Source: Antedon mediterranea (taxonomy: Eukaryota > Echinodermata > Crinoidea > Comatulida > Antedonidae). Taken from it: DNA of 64,000 nucleotides. Position numbers and translations under genes: made by a program. Under the pieces are notes generated by a model, which saw only the letters and a list, made by a program, of their open reading frames with translations, did not search any database and was not told where the DNA came from. Shown one piece after another: positions 47,294-59,200 of the stretch (positions within the stretch are counted from its first letter, which is position 1; the number at the start of each line of letters is the position of its first letter). The DNA lies in contig NC_092680.1 in assembly GCF_964355755.1 (NCBI RefSeq), forward strand, positions 18,453,001 through 18,517,000. The letters run 5' to 3'.

Positions 47294-50200
47294 TACAATC
47301 TTATTAATATTGATTAAACGATATAGATGTTTTCATTTCAGGTATCTACAAAGTTAACTTTTTCCTAACCAACATAAGTTTGAAAATTATAACACAATGA
47401 AACAACTATCATCAAATTAGAGCTGACCAAATTTCAAAAGGCTTTGAAAATCATCCAGAAAAATGTATCTTTAGTGATATCTGACAGAACTTCTGAAGCA
47501 AACACCCACATAACTTGGCCTTTCAACTTTAACCAATAGGTTTCCACAGAGGCTGCAGGCAAGACCTGGAATCAGAGCCTTTCACCAGCAAATAACCATA
47601 TAGCTAGGCCGTCAGGTGGTCTCAAGACTGTCCACTCAGCACCCTCATTCTCCTCATCATCGTCTATGAGCAGTTCTAGCAGTAGTCAAAACCATTCAAA
47701 TGAATTTGAAGATTGGTTGAATACGGGAAAGTCAAAGTATGTGTCAATTTCTCATTTCTGTGTGTTAAATTTTTAGTTCTGCAATGTGTGTTTTAAATCC
47801 ACCCGAAAGGTAGGTAGGTACAAATATGTGAAACCACTTTAAAAAACATTTTTACGTTTGTTTGTACTATGCAAACAAATTATAATAGAAATATATTATT
47901 ATGAAGCTACAGTAAACCCAAGTTTATATTAACAATCTGTACTGAGAGATGCCTAGAAAACACTATTTCAGGGCTAAACACATTTTTGTTTAATTTAAGG
48001 CCATAATTAAAATGATAAATGTGTTTAATCGGGTTAAATGGTATATACACATGGCAAGTTGAAAAAATGAAAGATGAATTTGAGAATTTAATTAGAAATT
48101 GTTGTTAGACATGCAATGTTTATCATGGTTTTATTTATTATATAGAAAATCTGTACATGCTGAAAAGGAAGACTTTTTTTCAAGAAAACAGCTAGAAAAT
48201 GCAGATAGACCTGAGTAAGTACGAACATTAACATGTGCTTAAAGCTCTGTCTACACTATCAACTATGTGACAACAAAATGTGATGTGCCCTTATGTGAAC
48301 ATGATGACATCATAGCATTACCATATTTGGGCATATTACTACCATATTTGGGCACATCATACATTTGTTGTCAAACTAGTTTTTTTACATCCGTGGACAT
48401 ATTATGAATGATACTAATCAATTTGTACTACTTAATAGTATACAAAGAATGAATATTTATCAGTTGGATGGTAAGAATATTTCATTTCAATTTTTTTGCC
48501 ATATTATAAATTAAAATTACAAATATTACGCAGAGTAGCACAGTTATTAACAGCATTATAGCACTATATGTGCCATGTTCTGATACTGGGAATAATAAAT
48601 CAAATCAATTCTTATTAAGGAGACACCTACGGTACTCCACAAATTGTCCCTTTAATAGTGTTCCCCGAATATGAGGGTCCCAATGTAGGCGTTATGCTGT
48701 ATTATAATGATATAGAAATACAGTGTTATATAATTTTTGTTCTCTGTGCATTATCATTGTAGTAATTTACCACCGTCACAAGGAGGCAAGTACACAGGGT
48801 TTGGTAGTTCACCAGCTCCATCTGATCAACAAGCCTACGGTGGAGATGAGTTATGGAAAAACCTTTCATCTGTAAGTATTTCATACTTTAAGCTCTGTCT
48901 ACACTATCAAACTATCAAAATGTGATGTGCCCATATATGGACACGATGATGTCATATCACTACCATATTTGTTCATATCACTACTATATGTGGGCACATC
49001 ACACTTTTTTGTCAAACTAGATTGATAGTGAAGACAGAGTTTTAGTCCTAACCAGTTAGAGAAATTACCAGGTGAAATTTTAAAAAAGATAGAATTATTA
49101 AACATATTGTTAATATAAGATTGTATGTCACACCTGAGTGTATACTTGATATCTGGTTAATTGGTTAAAAGTTGTGTGTTAGTTCTACTGCAAATTAAAA
49201 TTTATATTTAAATAATAGTTCTGTTGCACGTTCAGCTTTTGTAAAACTTTTGAGAATATTGTGTGATGCGAGCAGTGACGTAACATAGAGACCTGAGGCC
49301 CCTGGTTTAGGAACCCTAAGTGGCCCTCCAACGCTGGAGGCCTTGGGTGTTTTTAGCCTTTTTTGACATATTTTAATGCCTGGTTTTTTCCTCTGGGCAC
49401 TGCTCAGGGCCCCATAAGCTCCTGGGCCCCTGGGTTTAACCAGTCAGCGTTCTGCCGTGAAACAACTGGATGTGAGACTGGTAACTTTAGTATGTGTTCT
49501 GTGACCACTATTGCCTTCAGTCACACGCTGATCAATTTTTGTTCTTTTCTCATGAATAAACAATTGCCTCATGAGGTTAATAAAGAAATAGTCTACTATA
49601 TATTGCTTCATAATTTTATTTTACAGGGTTGGAGTGCATTCACCATTGGTGCTACAAAGGTTGCTAAGGCAACTAAGGATGGGGTATGTTTTTATTAGTA
49701 TTTATTGATTTTTTAATATTAATCACCCTTTAATATATAATCTTTAATATAATAATATAATCTTGTAATTTAACACTATTCAACAAATTGTTAAGCTCTG
49801 TCTACACTATCAAACTAGTTTGACAAAAAAGTATGATGTGCCCAAATATGGTAGTGTAATGACCAAATATGGGAATGTCCATATATGAGCACATCACATT
49901 TTTTGTCCGTATAGACAAGGCTTTAGATTACAATGAGTTACAAGTAGTAGATAGTAGAACCCATCCTTTAAGAAGACAGTCCTATTCAGGGGACCCATGG
50001 CAGAAACAAGAGCAGTGACACAATATATATTTTCTTACTGTTATGTGTAGAATTTAGTTGTTTTTTATGAGCAAAAAGGGCTGTTGAATCGAAGACACTT
50101 TGGAACATGAACAATGCATAGTAGTAGTACTGCCCTCTATTTGTCTGTATTTCATTACGCAATCATAGTGTGTAGATAGTAAATGTAATCTTTGCATTTG

Positions 50201-53200
50201 TTATTTATAGAATACCCTACAATATTATTAATAGAGTGGGGATTCCCGTTTTATAAGTTAAAATATCTATTCTCAAATGTGTCTTTAGAGTCCTGATTCT
50301 ACTGCAAAAAAAATAACCATGTGAATAAATTAACTCCGATTTCTTGGGAGCAGAAACAGGACAAATTTTCAATAACCAGTTCATTTGCAACCTGAAAATA
50401 ATGATTAAAAACCCCCAATCGATTCTGTGTTAGAACGCCATTTAACCGGTTATTGCTGCAATGCAAAAGAATAGTTATTTGATTGACAGCAGCTGACCTT
50501 GTGTCAACTACACTGCAGTAACGTTTGAATTGACCGCCAGTGCCCATTGCATTTTGGGTACTGCTAACGACTTCCATCGATGACCATTCACTGATTTAGA
50601 ACCTATTCATCTACTGTCCAAACAGTTATTGTCATAGCATTCTCCCTTAAGGTCATATTGTTTCAAAGCTAAATAATTATATTATTTTAATTAAATTTAT
50701 GAAATCAGTAAGATTATGTCAATAGTGATGAAACAGTTGCAATCACTCATCAAAATGATTAATAGTGTACACTACTAGTGCGAATACAAATGTTAAAAAC
50801 CTAGGATATTTAAATTATAAAACATGACTTGTGTTTAATGTATCATTATCAAGCAAATGTACCCCTTGACCAACACATTAAGTATTGTCTACACTATCAA
50901 ACTTTATGTGACAACAAATGTGATGTGCCCAAATATGGACTTGATGATGTCATATCACTAACATATTTAAGCATATCACTACCATATTTGGACACATCAC
51001 ACTTTTTTTGTCAAACTAGATAGTTAGAGGCTAACTTGGTGATGGCGAGGTGAAATAATCCAGAAATAGACCTTGGAATTTTATTGATAAAAACAAATAA
51101 TAATCGTATTTTTTTGTAATTATATGAAGAACCACATAAACAAGAGAAATGTTGGGTAACCTCTTCAGTCAAAGACTGGTCTCCCAGAGGGCCCAGTTGG
51201 TGATCAGTGACTGTGATGTACTAATACACCGGGGTAACCCCCTACTCGTCTCGAAAGATGTACTAGGTTCTTTAAAGTGCACACGAGCTAGATGTGTACA
51301 CTGGACCTACGGTTTATAGTCCTTATCCGAGAAGACTCGCTCTACCACCAGAACCATGGAGTGAGTGAGCCTCAAACCCCTGCCGATGTTATGGCTACGT
51401 AATTACGGTTCAACTGTCTTAACCGCTCGGCCACTCACTCGAGCTTAGTTCTATTGTGAGAATAGCAATGAAATTAATGATTCCTTGCTAAAATTCTTTT
51501 GCATTGAGGATTGGATCGTTCAGGCATGCTGTATATATATATATGTGTGTATAGGTGACGACTGAGTAGGCGGTGTGGCTGCAAATTGATGATATTTGAT
51601 TGATAGATTCATTTATATTAGATAGTATGCCAAAGGCCCATTTACACTAGGTCGATAACGATCGACGATAGATCTAGGATAAATATATATTTTTCTTACA
51701 TAAAACAAAAGGAATCTAAAAAGTTTTTGTCCTTGAACAATAGGATAACCATCTATGGTTCCTTTGATGAAAATAATATTTTCACTCTCCAATTAATATG
51801 ACATCATGATTAGTAAGAGCAATAATATCGTGACAAAACAATGTTTTTATTGATCATGACATCATTTGATTGGATTTTTAAAAATATTATTGTTATATCA
51901 CGAAAATTTTTCTTGATTTATGTAAGAAAAATGTATGCATATTATTTATCTTTGATTGTTATTTTCCTAGTGTAAATGGGCCTCTATGCATGATTCTGTA
52001 TTTATTGGTTTTAAATGTGAATTGACAAAAATATGTCGTACTTTTACTTCAGTATTTCTTTTATAATAAACTTTGACTCTATTTTATCATGAAGGACAAA
52101 AACTTTTATTTGATTCTATTAATCTTCACCTTTGGCTTGGCCTTCATTAAACAAACTATTTATTTTTGGCCATAACTGGTTTTAGTCTTGCTTCAATAAT
52201 TTTATATCTCATTGACTTTGGTTAAGGATTTTTTATTGTAATTTCTAAGCATAAGAATTACTGTAAAATAAATGGACTAGTTCATTTCTCTGAATAGGGA
52301 TGTCAACTATCTTGACTAAATTGTGTGTTTAGTGCAATTTTATTAGTATGCTTATTTGATTAATATTTAAAATTAGATTGTAAAATTAGCTGTTACCTGT
52401 TTTATCAGTAGAATGGTCCTACAAAAATTATTTCAATGGCTTGAATAAGTGTATGTTTAATAGGTGGGTACGATTGTATGGTCTATTGTATTTGTGGTTT
52501 ACTTAAGCTTCAGATGGTACTTATTATTTGAGGTCTTGGACACGTTTATTCATTTGTAGTTTAACAATGATATTGATATTAGTCCCATCGTGATAGTTGT
52601 ACTATGTGTTGTTTAGTGTTCGTTGCATTTTCTTGCTGTTTCTATGGAATTGGTGTTGGTAAGTAGTACTAGGTAGAAGTTGTTGTGTACAGTGTAGTTT
52701 TTCAACCTGCGTATACCCTGCTTATTTTGAAATCTTGAAAAAATGTGATTTACAGTACATGTTCATATCACTACTATATTTGGGCACATCACACATCAAA
52801 CTAGTTTGATAGTGTAGTCAGAGCTTTATGTTGTTTTGTCTCCTAGCTAGGGCCCATCATATAATGCTCTCATTTTCTCTTTGAATTTTTATTTTGTTAT
52901 TATGTCAGTCTTGCCTTGCATTTTTCCTTATTATTGTATATCAAACACATTTATATGGTAAAATTAAGTATTAGGATAAATGATGTGGACGCGAGATGCA
53001 CATTACTACTGGGGTATACTCCCTACCTTCCCCACGTAAATACCAAAATCATTATTTTTTGTTTTTTTTTAAAATTTTCTACAGAAGTGAATAACTTGAT
53101 TAAACTGCAAAACGGCCTATTCAAAGTCTGATTTTATCAATTATTTATTGTTCATGTTTTTGGGGCACAATTCATCTTTAATATGTAAATGGAAAAATAG

Positions 53201-56200
53201 CATAATATTGGAAAAATATTTTATAAAGTGATTAAATATTCCTGAATTTATGGGTTTTATTACCCAAATTTATTATTATGTTAATTTTAAAGATATATTC
53301 TGTTTAAACCACACTAACAATAGCTTAACACCTGTGGTAACTCATAGATAAAAATTCTAAACCAAAAGAATAGAGTCACTGATTGCTATAGTAGTTTTAA
53401 TTGTATAATACTATAATGAGTATTTCACCAAACATTTAGTGCATTGGAACATTATATTTAGTGCAGTAGAAATGTATTTAGTTTATGGGAAATAGATCTT
53501 GAAAAGGATTTGAACCGATAACCTTCAAATATTTAGGCTGGCAAATCATACGTTTTTCAGAAAAAACCAGCTTGGTAATTAATGCACTTGTTTTCATATT
53601 GTATTTTGTACTGGGGCAGTATAAGTCTGTCATGAACAAAAGGTCACTTTGAATTGAATTTTAGCCACTGGTTGTTTTTTATTTTAAAATTTACTTTAAT
53701 AAAGTCTATTCTATTTAATTTTAGGCAGTAAAACTTGGATCCGCAGCTTCACAAAAAGTAAGTATAGTATTAACAATGTTATGTTTCATTACTAAAATTA
53801 ACTAATTGTTTGTTTGCTATATTCAATTAATTACAAGTGTCATCCAACTTGAGGGAGTAAGACTTGGCACAATTAGTTCAGTCAAATCACTTTTTAAAAA
53901 TATGTGTCAATGGGACAGAAGAAGAAATGTACTAATTTTAGATTAATTAAAGATAACAAATTGCATGTATTTTCAGTTGTTAGTGTGACAATAATAATAT
54001 AGTATTATATGAAATCAATAGAGCAATCATTCCATCAGTATCCTGTTCGGAACTGACCTTTGCTCTAATTAGATCCCATACAAAGCAACACCGATTCATT
54101 TACTACTTCAGCCTATTTTGTGCCTTAGCTTACCTGGATAAACAGACATTGGCCTATTCTCTCCGAGAAGAGAGCTACAAGACAACTCGAATATATAACA
54201 TTTTATGAAACACCCCTATTATCACCATATATAATGAAAAGAAATGATGATAGTTGTGTGTTAGGATGCTTCCACTTAAGGGAATTGTGTATGGAATGTA
54301 CCATTATCTGATAGTGATAGGGGTGTTTCATAAAATTTATATATTTAAGTTGTAGCTCTCTTGGGGAGAATAGGCCAATGTCGGTTTATCCAGGTAAGCT
54401 AGCACTAATAGACTATACCAACATCACGTTTGGTTTGTGTACTTTAATCATTCCAAAAGCTGTATCAAAAGAAGGAGCGTGACATCCCTATCCTAATTCA
54501 AGAGCCATCCATTGATGATGAGGTATTGTAGTATGTTAAATATTGTTTGGTTCCGTATCTGTACAGTATATTGTTCAGTTTTGTCATTCATTGTGTCTAT
54601 TCCTTGCAACAATTAGATTAGTGAAGTAAACAATCTCTACCATCCCTTCCATATGATTGGTTGATTACGTATCACATGGCATGCAATATTTCGATATCCA
54701 TCATTACGATTAAATATGTGAGTAATACATTGCAGATTTAGATTTCTGTGTTAAAAAGGTTGAGGCTGGTGACGATTGCATGTTCGAAAAGCCAGTCTTT
54801 AGTGTGCAGGTCTGGATCAAATTTTTGTACTGATTAAGTGAAATCAGTCTACCAAATCCATAATGTTGAAATTTACTACAATTTACATAGTTCAATGGTC
54901 CAATAGGTTCATTGTCATGCTCTTTGAAGAACATTAATTATATAGCATGCAATATACCAAACTGTAATACAATTGTATATTATTTTTGGCATATTCATTG
55001 TAAATTTTGCAACACTTTGACTGGATCGTCTCATTTAAATGGGAATTCAGTCGTCAGTAATTAATACAGCACATTTTTAACTTAGAGTTCAATAGAAGAG
55101 GCTCCATGTCTATTAATAATAAATAATAATAAATTTAAACTTTTGAGCACATAATGCATAAAGCCTCTATGCGCTTCACATAAAAGTAATCCATAAAATA
55201 AAAAAGAGCAATTAACTCTACAACAATTGTCAAATTATCACTGATGAATAAAGAATCATCTTGGTTAAACTAAGCATAACCATGTTGCCCAGTGGTCCTG
55301 GTTGCTACAACCAAACGTAACTTAAATAATCTTATTACCTGCAATGTTTATGTTCTTTTCTAAAGAACTAAATTAATTCACAATGTTATAACTTTATTCA
55401 ATTATGTAATGGTGTAGTCTATAGTTCATGCCTGCTTACCTGGCTATTGTCTGTTTATCCAGGTAAGCTAGGACTCATAGAATACCAACACTACTGTTGG
55501 TTTATCACACTACACTAAAACGTAATCCTACAGTAGTTTATAGGAAGGAAATGATAGTTTCCACACACCTTTCGAGCATGTTACAAAGATAGTAGAACTT
55601 ACATAATCAATCCAATGTATAGTTGAATAGTAAGACTGCCTATTAAATTCTAAAGTTATCATTTGTTGAAATGCCTGTAATATGCATGTTTCTGTAAATA
55701 TAATGTTATTGTTGCATATTCGAATACCGTATCTTGTGCTTACATCTATTTACAAGCATCTTGAGCACTTTGTGGATATTTGAGCTTTATAAATCTTATT
55801 ATGTTATCTTATCTTATCCCACCAATTCTGAAGAAACCGGATTATAAAAATACACACGCTTCATTTTCATTGGAAAAATTCACATTTATTTTGTTTTCAA
55901 GAAGATCAAGTCAATAGAACTGCTATACTATTAAGAGGACACCTTCAGGACTAAAATGTCCCGTTAGAAGAGGTGTCACTAGGAGTTGGCTGCAGTGAAA
56001 AACGTATCTTTTCCTTCACTTCTATGACATAGAATAAGGATTAATTAATCCTATTAAAGAGTGGTTCTTTTGGATCATACATCAAATTAAACAATCTTTA
56101 AAAGCTTTCAGTCAGTGTTTTTGTTACTCTTAGTCTTGTAAACCTTGACTTTATTGTCCATAAATTTGTCAAGGCTACGTATTGGATAAAACATAAAATT

Positions 56201-59200
56201 GCCATTTTATAAACCCTGTTAGCCTTGCTGAACTATCAATGTGTGTTGTGTTAAAAGCTTTTTGAAAATGAACAACCTATCAAACCCAGGCCTTGTCTTT
56301 TGAAAATTGCATGCATGCTACAAATTAGAATCTTAAACAAATTCAGGTGTGTTGTAGGTGTGCTGTTAGACTTGCCCCAAGTCTGTATTTATTGTCTTTT
56401 TTATGTTAGTCCACCAGTCATTCAATTTTTGTCTGAAAATACAAGCTCAAGTAGTATAAGTATGAAATGCCATATGTGCAAAAATATTTATCTTTTTACT
56501 AATATTATGTCAAAACTAATTTGCTGTTTGTATCTTGATCTGTTGAAATTTACCAAATTTAAGTGTGCTGTAAATGGCACACCTCAAGGGCATTTTAGGG
56601 GTGTGTTAGGTGAGTGACTCCACTCCTACGCCTCAAAAGGGCCTGCAAACCGTAACACTTAACAGTTTTTTGTTTGAAGACAATGCATGTTAAGAATGGA
56701 TATGGACCCATGAATTTATAGGTCCATGGACTAAGCATAACTTATTCTTATTCTTTATTGCCAGTAAGTGGCAGGAAACACAAAAGGGAACTAAATCCCT
56801 ATGACAAGAGCCTGTGAATCCTCTTACCAAGTAGCACATAAAGATAAAATATAGCATTTCAAGAAATATATCAGAAAATATCCGCACAAGAAATATCAAA
56901 AAACCATTCATAAAATACAAAAACAAGCAGAAAAGTAAAAACACTTAACCTTTTTAGTTAAAAGACATTGGTCTTTAGATATTGAAATTTGTTATTTGTT
57001 TACACTGGAGGAACCCAAAGGGTGAAGCTCAGCTTAGAACATATTTTGCACCTAATTCGTTTCAAAGAGAATGCGTCATAAGAAGATAATAGGGCGCATT
57101 GGAAACAGGCGATGCGGCAGTACAGTGTGCGACGTGCAACCGAGTGCAATTTACAGTGAGCATGCAGATACAAGAAAACTTGCCTGAACAGGCAATGTTA
57201 TTTGGCCAATATGGCATTGCCTGTAGGGAGGCAACGAGGGGTGTTTGTGACTTGTGTGTTGCACACTGCCGCGTCACCTGTTTCGAAAGCTCCCTAATGT
57301 TCGCTGTTGCAATGTATAGGTTGTATTTTCTACAACACTCCCTCTTAAACATTTCTTGTCATAACGGCAAAGCTATTTGAATTATAATATATAGTCATCT
57401 TTGTTTAACTAACTATTATATAAAGCATTGACATATTTAATGAATAAGTACACTAGATAAACACTTATCTTTATACACACAACCAATGCATAGAATCTAT
57501 AATATTCCTTATGACCATTTACACAGGTCATGGAGCGGATCGGCGGTTTCCACTCAGGATAAATACAGATTATACGTGGGACAAGCTATGCGGTTACTGC
57601 TCGTCTGTGTAAATTGGCTTTTAGTAAAAGCGAAATCATAAAATAAAAGGAAATTACGAGTTTTAACATTTTAACAAAATTGTCATTGTATGCAATTTGA
57701 TAATATAAAAATCAACCTTTTTACAATGGGTTCTGTAAAATAATGATTTTCATTTCACACTGTAGTTGTGACCTAATATTTAAAGGATGATTATCAATGA
57801 ATACCTTACTTGTAGATGATTAGTTTTGTTTCATTAGTAAATCAATATTGTTAATAATAAATTTAATTTATTTTTAATATACATTATTGATTATCATTGT
57901 AATACTCTATTTGCATATTGATTGATTGAATATCCAATTCTAATTAAAAAATTTAAGACATTGATCTTGTAATGTCACAGTAAATTGTCACGTTCATTTT
58001 GGAATACGTTGCCTATATAATTTAAATTTTAAAGATTAGGAAAACTTTTAAACTAGTTCCTGATTGTTGTAAGTATACAGTAATATAATAATATATATAT
58101 ATAATAATGTATGTGATAAAGAATCACAGTCTGTGGATTTTTTAGTGTTGTTTTAGAGATGATCGTTGATTACCATTATTTGTCTCGTCTAGACTCAAGA
58201 GTACGCCGAAAGCATGAACAAGAGTGTGATAGCTCCAACAAAGACCAAAATGAACGACGGGACTCTATGGAGTGATCTGTCTTCCGGCACTAAATCATGG
58301 GCCTCCAAGGTATGTAAGATATGAATTGGATTGTAGCCGCAGAGCTTAAATAGCCTACATTGTCACTATCTGACTAGTCTGACACTCTATTCAGTGAGGG
58401 CATGTGACGCAGTGTGTTGGTCGTTGGATTACTGATCAAGGTTCAAATTCTGTCGCCGCATTGCTTGTATACTTAAGCAAGATACTTTACAATACTTGCC
58501 TCTCTCCACCGAGGTATATAAAATGGGTACCGATTAGATCAAGACACAACTTTGCGCTGATTACTAGCTGCATTATGGGAGTATGTTTCCATACGCGTTT
58601 GATCCAAAAAATGACCAGGGTAATAATGTGCAGCGCATAATGTGCAGCGCATTGAGAGCTTGCTTATATGCGCTATATAAGAATGAACTATTATTAGAGT
58701 CACAAAGTTGTAATGTCTAATTGCCATCTTTACAGGTTGCATCATCAACATCAAAAGGTTGGAAAGAAATGTCAAAGATGTTGACGGACACTGGTGGCCA
58801 CGAAGCTCTAGAGAACACCTCACCAACTGATGACCCCTTGATTGATTTTGGAGATTGGGAAGGCAAAGAGGAACGTGATCGTCTACGGTAAATAATAGAG
58901 ACATTTTTGTTATCTCCAGTCGCCAATCTAGCAAGACTGAAATAAATGTTTAATTTATATCATGATGATATATACTTGTGGCATCCTGCATTTTGAAAAA
59001 TTTGTTATGAATTATTATTACGATATGATGTCAAGCTATTTCCCTTAAATATTTATTTTTTGATTTATTAAACTTTGTTTAATGAGGTAGACTCATAACA
59101 GCCGAGGCTGACAGGCATGCCCTCAACACTTTAAAAAACAGGAACTATACAAACACGAAAACTGAGAAAAAGAAAGACAAATGGGGATATAAATAGACCA

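Noticed and set aside
56300-56617. 105-residue open frame in ARFGAP1 intron 8
   Set aside because: It has no recognisable domain, lacks good acceptor and donor sites, and has AT-rich composition like the surrounding intron.
58539-58934. 131-residue minus-strand open frame
   Set aside because: It is antisense to ARFGAP1 exon 10 at 58736-58887 and extends into a SINE.
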